53,525 nucleotides of DNA, from NCBI GenBank assembly GCA_002733125.1, contig NVUM01000003.1, forward strand, positions 62,424 through 115,948, given 5' to 3'. The notes beneath the pieces were generated by a model. The model made no database searches. It had not been told where the DNA came from and saw nothing but the letters and a program-made list of their open reading frames with translations. Of this stretch, positions 17,523 to 25,368 are shown in pieces (within the stretch, counting starts at the first letter, position 1; each line of letters starts with the position of its first letter). The stretch comes from Porticoccus sp. GTDB lineage: Bacteria; Pseudomonadota; Gammaproteobacteria; Pseudomonadales; Porticoccaceae. Made by a program: the position numbers and the translations under genes.

Positions 17523-20006
17523 ATCAAAAACACCAGGCAAAAGTCAGCTAACAAACCCATTGTTGTTATTACCGGTGCGGGTGGAAATATCGGCACAGCC
17601 CTGACAAAAAAGCTCAAGGCAAACTATCAGGTTGTGGGGATGGATTTGAAGCCTGATAAATGCGATATCGTTGCCGACCTCACCTCCGCAGATTCTCTCC
17701 GTCTGGCATTCAATCAATTGCATCGAGAGCATGGCGACAAAATTGCAGCAGTTATTCACCTAGCGGCCTACTTTGATTTCACCGGTGTCAAATCGGTTTT
17801 ATATGAGGAAGTCAACGTCGAGGGAACACGCCGTCTGCTGGATGCCCTCGAGCCCTTTGACGTGGAGCGCTTTATTTATTCAGGCACCATGCTGGTTCAC
17901 AAGCCAGTGTCGCCGGGGGAATATGTAACGGAAAGTTCTCCCCTGGCCCCCGGCTGGGCCTACCCGGAGTCCAAGGCTGAAACTGAAGAGGTGATCCAGC
18001 AATACGGTGAGCGTATCCCCTACACGCTTTTGCACCTGGCAGGCCTGTACGACGAAAACACCGCCGTGCCAACACTGACACACCAGATTGCTCGCATCTA
18101 TGAGCGCGCCATGGAGTCGCACCTGTATTCCGGAGACCTGGATGCCGGTCAGGCATTCATTCACCTGGAAGACATGCTGGAAGTCTTCAAACGCTGTGTC
18201 GACAAGCGCACGGAAATGCCAGCTGCCTGTACCCTGCTGGCAGGAGAATCCGAGGTGATGAGTTACAGGGAACTACAGGACGCACTGGGGTATCAGCTCC
18301 ACGGTGAAAAGCAGTGGAGTACATATACCCTGCCTGAGTCTATTGCCAAAGCGGGAGCTTGGGTTCAGGAAAAAGCCGAGCCTGTGGTGCCCGACGCACT
18401 GGACCATGGTGAAAAGCCTTTCATCAAGCCTTTCATGATCAACCTCTCTTCCGATCACTATGCCCTGGACCTGAGTCGGGCCAAACAGCTTCTCGACTGG
18501 GAGCCACAACATTTTATAGGCGATAAGTTACCTGCCCTGGTTGAAAACCTCAAAAAGGATCCGGCTGCCTGGTATAAACACAACGGTATCCGGCCCCCCG
18601 ACTGGATGCTGGATGCGGCGGAAAAAACCGACAAACCTGAAAGGTTGCGGCGTCGGCACGAAAACTGGTACCGGGAAGAGCATGCCCGCAACCTATGGGG
18701 ACATCTGTTCAATATCGGTCTGGGCTTTTGGCTGATAATGTCCGTTGTACGCCTCGATTACCAATCCACAGGCATGGTTTATAGCGACATTCTCGCCGGT
18801 TGCGCCATTATTGTGTTTGCCTTTTTATCCCTGTCCTGGTCCCTGCCAGCAGCGCGCTGGGCCACCGCTGCTGTGGGCATCTGGGTCATGTCGGCCCCCC
18901 TGCTGATGTGGGCTCCGGAGCCTTCCGCCTATCTCAACGGCACTCTGGTGGGAAGTATGGTGGTCGGCTTTTCAGTACTACTGCGGCCCGCCCCCGGCGT
19001 GTCGCCACTGGCAGCTATGACAGGGCCGACAATCCCACCCGGCTGGCACTACTCCCCGTCCGGCTGGTTTCAGCGGCTACCCATTATTGTACTGGCGTTT
19101 ATCGGGTTTTTTATTTCCAGCTACATGGCCGCTTATCAGCTCGGCCATGTGGATGGATTGTGGGAGCCCTTCTTTGCCGGAGCCGTACCGGGAGACGGTA
19201 AGAACGGCACTGAAGAAATCACCACTTCGTCGGTATCCAAAGCATGGCCAGTGCCCGATGCCGGTGTCGGAGCCCTGGTGTATTTACTGGAAATCCTCGT
19301 GGGTGTGGCCGGTTCGGCCCGGCGCTGGCGCACCATGCCCTGGCTGACCACACTGTTCGGCATTCTTATCGTGCCGCTGGGGGCGGTGTCCATTACCTTT
19401 ATCATTATCCAGCCAATCCTGCTGAATACCTGGTGCACTCTGTGCCTGATTGCCGCCACTGCCATGCTCCTGCAGATTCCGCTTTCCGTGGATGAGCTGG
19501 TGGCCACTGGTCAGTTCCTGTGGCGTCGCAAATGCCAGGGCCACTCCCTGATGCGAACCTTTATCTTTGGTGACACCGATGAGGGCCGCGTACAAAAAAA
19601 CACCGAGGATAGTTTTCAGATGGTCTCACTCAGAGCAGCGGCGAGAGAAATCTTGAGTGGCAATGTCAAGTGGTCTTGGGGACTGGGAATCTGCATTGCC
19701 GCAGGTTGTTTACTGATGTTAAGTCGCATTCTGTTCGGGGTGGAAGGTCCTCTGGCAGATGCCCATCACTTGATAGGAGCTTTGTTGATCACTTTTTCGG
19801 TGACTGCTTTGGCGGAAGTGGCAAGACCCGTGCGGCTAGTCAATATCTTCCTCGGGCTGGGGCTGCTGATTTGCACTTTTATTCTCGAGGCCGGGTTGCT
19901 GGCTACCGTGGCGAGTCTGGTACTGGCGGTAGTCATCATAGTTTGCAGCATTCCCCGGGGGCCGGTGAAGGGCTCGTACGGTAACTGGAATCGGATTATC
20001 GTCTAG
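17523..20006 (+). CDS. NAD-dependent epimerase fused to SPW-type membrane and VKOR-like domains
   Basis: A fusion of about 827 residues. Residues 1-330: extended short-chain dehydrogenase with ITGAGGNIG (Rossmann glycine motif) and YPESK (YxxxK catalytic pair). About 380-480: four helices with an SPW-repeat pattern. About 500-660: vitamin K epoxide reductase-like domain with SKAWPVPDAGVGALVYLLEI and an active-site-type WCTLC followed by LDELVATGQFL-like SVDELVATGQFL. About 680-815: four more helices. The first usual start is GTG 17634, but this would delete the NAD motif, which is encoded in the same frame upstream. From that motif back to the preceding stop there is no ATG, GTG or TTG. ATC at 17523 sits six bases after GAGAGG and is proposed as the start (or a mutated ATG). 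Substrate unknown; VKOR domains normally reoxidise thiol oxidases. Confidence 0.75.
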   Translation: MKNTRQKSANKPIVVITGAGGNIGTALTKKLKANYQVVGMDLKPDKCDIVADLTSADSLRLAFNQLHREHGDKIAAVIHLAAYFDFTGVKSVLYEEVNVEGTRRLLDALEPFDVERFIYSGTMLVHKPVSPGEYVTESSPLAPGWAYPESKAETEEVIQQYGERIPYTLLHLAGLYDENTAVPTLTHQIARIYERAMESHLYSGDLDAGQAFIHLEDMLEVFKRCVDKRTEMPAACTLLAGESEVMSYRELQDALGYQLHGEKQWSTYTLPESIAKAGAWVQEKAEPVVPDALDHGEKPFIKPFMINLSSDHYALDLSRAKQLLDWEPQHFIGDKLPALVENLKKDPAAWYKHNGIRPPDWMLDAAEKTDKPERLRRRHENWYREEHARNLWGHLFNIGLGFWLIMSVVRLDYQSTGMVYSDILAGCAIIVFAFLSLSWSLPAARWATAAVGIWVMSAPLLMWAPEPSAYLNGTLVGSMVVGFSVLLRPAPGVSPLAAMTGPTIPPGWHYSPSGWFQRLPIIVLAFIGFFISSYMAAYQLGHVDGLWEPFFAGAVPGDGKNGTEEITTSSVSKAWPVPDAGVGALVYLLEILVGVAGSARRWRTMPWLTTLFGILIVPLGAVSITFIIIQPILLNTWCTLCLIAATAMLLQIPLSVDELVATGQFLWRRKCQGHSLMRTFIFGDTDEGRVQKNTEDSFQMVSLRAAAREILSGNVKWSWGLGICIAAGCLLMLSRILFGVEGPLADAHHLIGALLITFSVTALAEVARPVRLVNIFLGLGLLICTFILEAGLLATVASLVLAVVIIVCSIPRGPVKGSYGNWNRIIV

Positions 20007-20395
20007 GTGAACTCATGGAACAGGACTACAACGAGCGCTGCCGAAAACATCCTGAAGAGCGAGGTGCAGAGGAACATCAAGGGCCTGGCGTGGTTGGGCA
20101 ACTTCTCGGTGAAGTGAGGTTTATCTAATGTACTTGCTGGACAATATTTTTACACCTGCAATTCCTTGACCGTCCAGAAAAATTTTACTAAACCTCTCAG
20201 AACAAACTACAAATTTTAAAAATCAAAGTAACAGCGCAACAGATAAAAATACTGGATTGCCAGTAATGTTTTTATCGGGCGTTACACCATGCCTTTATTC
20301 CCATAGATTGGAAAGCCAGGAAAAACTAGCGTCGTTTTTTCTGATGTTATATATGGCATTTTCTTTTCACCATCAGGCAAGGAGAAGATCTTATT
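20007..20395. other. Gap before the CBS gene
   Basis: A 37-codon frame (20015-20128) starts eight bases after the fusion gene stop. It is Glu/Arg/Gly-rich and unlike any family I know, and lacks a strong ribosome-binding site, so it is not called a gene. The remaining AT-rich part (20130-20395) should carry the promoter of the CBS gene. Confidence 0.3.
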
Positions 20396-20821
20396 ATGCA
20401 AGTTCAGCAAATCATGAGCACTAGTGTGGAATACGTGCCCACAGACACCACGCTCGCGCAGGCGGCAAAATATATGCGTGACCTCGACACCGGGTTTTTA
20501 CCTATCGGTGATTCACCCCAAGGCAGATTGCAGGGAGTGATTACCGACAGAGACATCACTGTTCGTGGCGTTGCAGCAGGCAAAAATCCTGAAAATACAA
20601 CGGTAAACCAGATGAAAACGGATAAGGTGCTTTATTGTTTTCAGGATGAATATGTAAATGATGTCGCAAATAATATGCAGGATCAGAAAGTCTATCGCCT
20701 GATTGTTCTGAACAATCGCGACGAAAAGCGTTTATGCGGTATTGTCAGTCTGGGCGACATCGTACGCCATGACAGTGCCAAACTGGGTGGTGAAACCGCT
20801 CGGGAAATCAGCCAGCACTAG
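20396..20821 (+). CDS. Stand-alone CBS-pair protein
   Basis: A 141-residue soluble protein made of two CBS motifs: MSTSVEYVPTDTTLAQAAKYMRDLDTGFLPIGD...GVITDRDITVRGVAAG and MKTDKVLYCFQDEYVNDVANNMQDQKVYRLIVLNN...GIVSLGDIVRHD. CBS pairs bind adenosyl ligands and usually regulate partners; free-standing forms are often stress-induced. AAGGAG precedes the ATG. The rhodanese gene starts 79 bases downstream in the same direction. Confidence 0.88.
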   Translation: MQVQQIMSTSVEYVPTDTTLAQAAKYMRDLDTGFLPIGDSPQGRLQGVITDRDITVRGVAAGKNPENTTVNQMKTDKVLYCFQDEYVNDVANNMQDQKVYRLIVLNNRDEKRLCGIVSLGDIVRHDSAKLGGETAREISQH

Positions 20822-20900
20822 CCCCGGTTTACAGTGCAGTCGCCCGCCCTGTGGAATCAGGGATGGCATTTTTTCAGCGATAATTTTTAGGAGTAAACCT

Positions 20901-21221
20901 ATGCAAACGATCAGTCGAGAGGAACTGGAAGCCATGAACGGCAGTGAAAAGAGGGATTTTGTCTTGATCAATGTGTTACCTCGTGAGGACTTCAGGCGCG
21001 AACATATTCGCACCTCTATCAATATTCCAAAGGCTTCCGAGGATTTTAGCGATGAGGTGGAACGTGTGGCAGGTAGCAAAGACCGGGAAGTGGTACTTTA
21101 TTGTGCCAACTTTGACTGCCCGTTATCTACCGAAGCGGCCACAGAGCTGGATAAGGAGGGCTTTAATCATGTATATGATTATGAAGGTGGTAGTGCTGAC
21201 TGGTTAAAACACCACCACTGA
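20901..21221 (+). CDS. Single-domain rhodanese-like protein
   Basis: A 106-residue rhodanese fold starting MQTISREELEAM with AGGAG nine bases upstream; the longer open frame from 20742 overlaps the CBS gene and is not used. Landmarks are VLINVLPREDFRREHI (CH2A-like), SINIP and VVLYCANFDCPLSTEAA, where the first Cys is the expected persulfide-carrying residue of the CxxxxxS loop. It follows the CBS gene and may act in sulfur transfer or redox stress. Confidence 0.88.
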   Translation: MQTISREELEAMNGSEKRDFVLINVLPREDFRREHIRTSINIPKASEDFSDEVERVAGSKDREVVLYCANFDCPLSTEAATELDKEGFNHVYDYEGGSADWLKHHH

Positions 21222-21290
21222 GACCCTACCTTAAACTTACCTGACCGGGGGCAGGCCTCCGTGGGGCTGACCATATTCTGTCGGCGCAGT

Positions 21291-21752
21291 TTACATATCA
21301 TGAATCGAGTCGGCCCTGCGGGTAAATGCCCGCCCCTCGGCTTTTTCAAGTTGCAAGAGGTTTTCCAGTAGCTCGCAGGCCTCCTCTGCGGCCACCTCAT
21401 GCAAGGCTCCCTCCATTAAATTAATCTGGTAGCAGTGTAACTTCTGGCCCAACTGACCGATTTGCTCAACTGTACCGGCCCCTTCTGATCTGGCAGTGGC
21501 CACGAGATCCTGGGGATCCTCTTCCAGTGTGTACTGCATATAGGTATTGAGGGTACCGGGTGGTGTGCGGTGGAGAAATTCTCCCAGCAATTTCGCCATC
21601 TCCAACTCCTTGCTGGCCATCTCCCCCAGTAGAATCCTGCAGCGTTCGTCAGAGCTCTCATTCTCCAGTGAGCGGTACAATTCGGCAGCCTGATGATGGA
21701 TCTCGATAGAATTATGAATCAGGCTTTCCAGCGTTTTAAAAGTCGTGTTCAT
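21291..21752 (-). CDS. Ferritin-like/rubrerythrin-fold helical protein
   Basis: A 153-residue all-helical protein. Start chosen at ATG 21752 (MNTTFKTLESLIHNSIEIHHQAAELYRSLENE) because GAGGAG precedes it. The EIHHQAAELYRSL helix and the later EVAAEEACELLENLLQLEKAE helix resemble ferritin-like four-helix bundles with Glu/His metal ligands, though not every ligand of a diiron site can be confirmed. Related small proteins occur in stress clusters. Convergent with the rhodanese gene 69 bases away. Confidence 0.6.
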   Translation of the reverse strand: MNTTFKTLESLIHNSIEIHHQAAELYRSLENESSDERCRILLGEMASKELEMAKLLGEFLHRTPPGTLNTYMQYTLEEDPQDLVATARSEGAGTVEQIGQLGQKLHCYQINLMEGALHEVAAEEACELLENLLQLEKAEGRAFTRRADSIHDM

Positions 21753-22496
21753 TGCTTGTTGCTCCTCGTAGTCATATGCACTCCTGCCAGTCATGCTTCT
21801 TATCCAGCAAAGGCTCGGGAGCCCCCCTAAGGGACGGCCCGTCGTCCATGGTTCGCTCCCGAACAGGTCGCAATCTATCCCGGCTACTTTGTCCCGCCCG
21901 TGATTTTTATCAGCTATTCAGGTGACGAACCAGCATCGGGTTGTCGAAACGGCCCAAAGTCTGAGTTTGGGACATTCTAGTATTCTATGCCTGGTCGAGA
22001 CAATCTAACGGTTGTGGTGACCACGTCACTCTCCGAGAATTAGTGGAGACTTTCCCAGGGTGGAGATACCGATACTGTGCGGTCAGAACAAGGCTGGCAG
22101 TCCTGAGCACTACGCTTGAAGTTTGCAATACCCAATCGCTTGAACTACGTTTGCAAGTATGTCCCGCGGTTCAACAAAAAACTGTCGGGAACAAAATAAA
22201 TCAGAAAATGTCGAGAGACTTAACCACGCTATTTAATCGATGGAGGAATTTTTAAACAACCCATGCCAAGCAATCGATGCCAATGTATAGCAACACAATT
22301 GCTCGAAGCATCAGTCCACTCCCTTGACTCTATGGATGCCACCAAATACAGGTGGGCTTCCGAGCGCCCTACATCCGATAAGTCCCCTGTAAAACTCTAA
22401 TCAGATTTTTTTGTGACAGGCTGAAGGTCCAGCGGCCTGCCCTGTCAACGTCTTTCGTGTAACTTTAATTCAAACAAACGATACGGAGGTATCATT
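21753..22496. other. Long intergenic region before the OB-fold gene
   Basis: A 744-base region between divergent genes. A 70-codon plus-strand frame (22043-22255) has no recognisable features. The last 20 bases contain a strong GGAGG ribosome-binding site for the OB-fold gene. I see no tRNA, CRISPR or clear repeat; a small RNA cannot be excluded. Confidence 0.3.
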
Positions 22497-23195
22497 ATGA
22501 TTTTCCGAACTTTTAATACCCTGCTAATGATGTTGGTCATGGCGTTTTCCATCGGTGCTTACGCTGAAAAACCAATGGAAAAACCAACTGAAAAACCAAA
22601 GAGCTACCCGGATGGCACATGGCTTAACATTGACGGGACCGTTGATCGTGTCGGTCCGAACATGTTTGTCCTCGATTACGGTGAAGGCAATATCACTGTC
22701 GAGATGGATGATGTCGACAGGGATGCTGATGCCTACGCACTGAAAAAAGGTGACAAAGTACGCGTCTCCGGCATGGTGGATGATGACCTGTATGAAAGTG
22801 CCACAATTGAGGCCGGCAGTGTCTATGTGGAAAATATTGGTACCACCTTCCACGCTGATGCCATGAAGGAAGAGGATTCGTACCTCTCGGGGAACATGCC
22901 CGTGGTTGTTTCCCGCGGCACGGTACAGGGACGCATCACCATCGTAGCTGATGACAGTTTCACGCTGGATAGCGGCGATAGAAAACTCACGGTTAAGGTA
23001 AACACCATGCCCTATGATCCGCTTGATAACGCAGGCTACCAACAACTTAAAGTTGGCGACTACGTATCGGTTACCGGCGCCATTCAGCGTGGCTTTTTTG
23101 ACCACAAAATTCTGAAAGCCACGTCCGTCACTACTTTTTTTGACGGATCAAAGCCTCGTACGGCACCACAATTCTCGACGGATCCCAATCTTTAA
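22497..23195 (+). CDS. Secreted protein with two OB-fold-like repeats
   Basis: A 232-residue exported protein. A signal peptide (MIFRTFNTLLMMLVMAFSIGAYA) is followed by a short repeat EKPMEKPTEKP and two related beta-barrel-like halves: INIDGTVDRV-type GTVDRVGPNMFVLDYGEGNITVEMDD...GDKVRVSG (about 45-100), and GRITIVADDSFTLDSGDRKLTVKVN...GDYVSVTG (about 145-210). This resembles the bacterial OB-fold (YgiW/YdeI) and DUF5666 groups, periplasmic stress-related proteins with no enzymatic role. ACGGAGG lies seven bases before ATG, and a strong terminator follows. Confidence 0.7.
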   Translation: MIFRTFNTLLMMLVMAFSIGAYAEKPMEKPTEKPKSYPDGTWLNIDGTVDRVGPNMFVLDYGEGNITVEMDDVDRDADAYALKKGDKVRVSGMVDDDLYESATIEAGSVYVENIGTTFHADAMKEEDSYLSGNMPVVVSRGTVQGRITIVADDSFTLDSGDRKLTVKVNTMPYDPLDNAGYQQLKVGDYVSVTGAIQRGFFDHKILKATSVTTFFDGSKPRTAPQFSTDPNL

Positions 23196-23215
23196 CGGGT
23201 GCTGACCAGGACAAT

Positions 23216-23244
23216 AATGGGCTGCATAGAGCAGCCCATTTTTT
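23216..23244 (+). terminator. Rho-independent terminator after the OB-fold gene
   Basis: A perfect 10-pair stem AATGGGCTGC/GCAGCCCATT with loop ATAGA, followed by further T residues, 20 bases past the stop codon. Confidence 0.85.
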
Positions 23245-23269
23245 GGGTAAAAATGAAAAACAAAACCGA

Positions 23270-23344
23270 GGTCAGGTACAACTTTCATAAAAAACCACGC
23301 AGGCAATGTCAACTTAGAGCAGTTTAAAAAAGTTGTACCTGACC
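23270..23344. repeat. 16-bp perfect inverted repeat at the edge of the gpA remnant
   Basis: GGTCAGGTACAACTTT (23270-23285) and its exact complement (23329-23344) flank 43 bases. It lies between the OB-fold gene terminator and a phage gpA fragment, at the left boundary of the accessory block, and may be an element end or a REP-like repeat. Confidence 0.6.
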
Positions 23345-23349
23345 CCATT

Positions 23350-24150
23350 TATCAAGATTACCTTAACAAAGTATGGCAACGAACCCGGGCGGCTTTTAAG
23401 CGAGCTGGAGTTACGCCTTTCGGTATGCGCGTAGTGGAACCCCATCACGACGCAACACCCCACTGGCACCTGCTGCTGTTTTTTCCTATAGAGCAAGTCA
23501 AACAGGCAACAGAAATCTTTCACCGCTATGCCACCGAAATGGATCGCGACGAACCTGGCGCGGAAAAACATCGGTTCAAGGTAGTCTACATCGATCCCGA
23601 CAAAGGCAGCGCTACCGGCTACATCGCCAAATACATTGCAAAGAATATCGATGGCCACAAGGTGGAAACCGACCACTATGGGCGAGACGCTACAGAATCG
23701 GCGGAACGGATTGAAGCCTGGGCGTCCACTCATCATATCCGCCAGTTCCAGCAAATCGGCGGAGCGAGTATCACAGTTTGGCGCGAATTGCGCCGACTCA
23801 CTGCCGACGAGGTGGACCCGAAATTGCTTAAGGAAATTATTTCCGCTGCCGATGACGGCGACTGGGAAGCCTATAACAAGCTAATGGGTGGGGTGATATG
23901 CCCCCGGGATCAGCGGCCCTTGCGGCCAATGATGGTCGAGAAATCAGACAGCAACTGCTACGGCGAAGCCATTAAAACCATCAAGGGTCTATGGTTTGGC
24001 CTCACGCCTCTAGTGACACGAATACACGCATGGACAATCAGGATTTGTCCCAACACATCGCACAAAGAATCTGAAGATGGCGTCGGTAACGGCGCCGCTT
24101 TTAGCACTGCACCACCAGGTGCATGTGCTCCCTTGGAGTTCTGTCAATAA
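23350..24150 (+). pseudogene. C-terminal part of a P2 gpA-type HUH replication endonuclease
   Basis: The open frame (first ATG 23425) encodes the catalytic part of phage P2 replication protein A. GMRVVEPHHDATPHWHLLLFF carries the HUH metal motif (HWH), and GYIAKYIAKNIDG carries the YxxxY pair that nicks and rejoins DNA in rolling-circle initiation. TRIHAWTIR near the end also fits gpA. The protein should be about 760 residues; here the N-terminal two thirds are missing and no start is evident, so it is a remnant. No other phage genes adjoin it. Confidence 0.75.
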
Positions 24151-24243
24151 CTGTACGGAGAAAAATAAAGAGTTTTGAGTAAAAATCTGACTAATAAATT
24201 ATTCAACTACCTATGACTTTGTTGCTTATCGCGAAACCCAAAT

Positions 24244-25359
24244 TCAACGAAGTATGTAAAACTCAAATCCTTTAACAGACGAAGCAGAACTTTCGGATGA
24301 CTCATCATCCTTTTTCGCTTCAATTAGCTTTAAACGTTTAATAACAAAGTCAGTCAGATGGTTTCCCCTATCTATGCCAATATACTGTCTATTCATTTTA
24401 TGAGCTACTGCAACAGATGCTCCGGCTCCCAAATATGCATCCAATATAAGATCACCTTCATTTGTAGAAATCTCAAATATGCGCTCAATCAACCTTTCTG
24501 GCTTAGGCGTATCAAATACGGTTTCACCTGGAAACATTTTTAACAAATGTTTTTTTGCTTCTTTGTTGGTTCCTGCCACATCGGCTAACCAGAGAGTATC
24601 AGCAGTTATACCTGGCTGGCACTCTGCAAGATATTTTTTAAATCTAGGAACACCCTGTCCATTCGCACCGAACCAAATACGTCCATCCTCAATCAAAGAA
24701 TCAGTTTTTTTCTTGTTATAAGCCCAACACCTCCCATTGGGCGGGTGATGGACAACCCCAAACGGACTTTTTATACCATAAAACTGACTACTTACAGCAT
24801 GACCTGCCTGTACGTTTAAGGAAACAGACTGCCAAGGACCACGTGGATCATCATCAGGATTTTTATATCTAGCAAGTAATTCTTTATTGGGAGGTAACTT
24901 ATTGACAGATCTAACAAATTTTGATTTATCTTTAGCGTATACTAGTATGTACTCGTGGTTATTAGAAAAATATTTTCGATTTTCTCTTGTTGTTCTTTGC
25001 TGCCACACAATTGTTGTAACAAAATTTTTCCTTCCAAACACCTTATCTGCACACACCTTCAAGTAATGAACTTCCCCATCATCAATTGAGATCCAAATAC
25101 TACCGTCAGATCGAAGAAAAGGTTTTAATTTTTTCAATCTAGATTCAATGTCTGACAACCAAAGATCATGTTTTTGATCATCATAGTGCGTGTATTTTTC
25201 ACCATTGTTATATGGAGGATCGATATAAATGCATTTAACCTCTCCCTGATACTCCTCGTTAAGGGACTCTAATACATCAAGATTTTCACCTTTAATAATC
25301 TTCCGAGTAAGCCCATCAGTTATTGGAAGTGAATATTTTCTAACTTTACACAACTTCAT
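24244..25359 (-). CDS. Beta-class DNA methyltransferase of the R-M operon (M2)
   Basis: A 371-residue amino-methyltransferase with motif IV first (IYIDPPYNNGEKYTHYDD, about residue 45) and the S-adenosylmethionine motif I late (GDLILDAYLGAGASVAVAHKMNRQYIGID, about residue 295). This IV-to-I order defines the beta class. The DPPY catalytic tetrapeptide usually means N6-adenine methylation. It is the third gene of a minus-strand operon, starting 9 bases after the alpha-class methyltransferase. Low-GC codon use contrasts with the surrounding core genes. Recognition sequence unknown. Confidence 0.88.
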   Translation of the reverse strand: MKLCKVRKYSLPITDGLTRKIIKGENLDVLESLNEEYQGEVKCIYIDPPYNNGEKYTHYDDQKHDLWLSDIESRLKKLKPFLRSDGSIWISIDDGEVHYLKVCADKVFGRKNFVTTIVWQQRTTRENRKYFSNNHEYILVYAKDKSKFVRSVNKLPPNKELLARYKNPDDDPRGPWQSVSLNVQAGHAVSSQFYGIKSPFGVVHHPPNGRCWAYNKKKTDSLIEDGRIWFGANGQGVPRFKKYLAECQPGITADTLWLADVAGTNKEAKKHLLKMFPGETVFDTPKPERLIERIFEISTNEGDLILDAYLGAGASVAVAHKMNRQYIGIDRGNHLTDFVIKRLKLIEAKKDDESSESSASSVKGFEFYILR

Positions 25360-25368
25360 AAAAACGCC

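Noticed and set aside
20015..20128. 37-codon frame right after the epimerase-VKOR gene
   Set aside because: Weak ribosome-binding site and no similarity that I recognise; could be chance.
22043..22255. 70-codon plus-strand open frame before the OB-fold gene
   Set aside because: Composition not protein-like, no ribosome-binding site, no recognisable motif.
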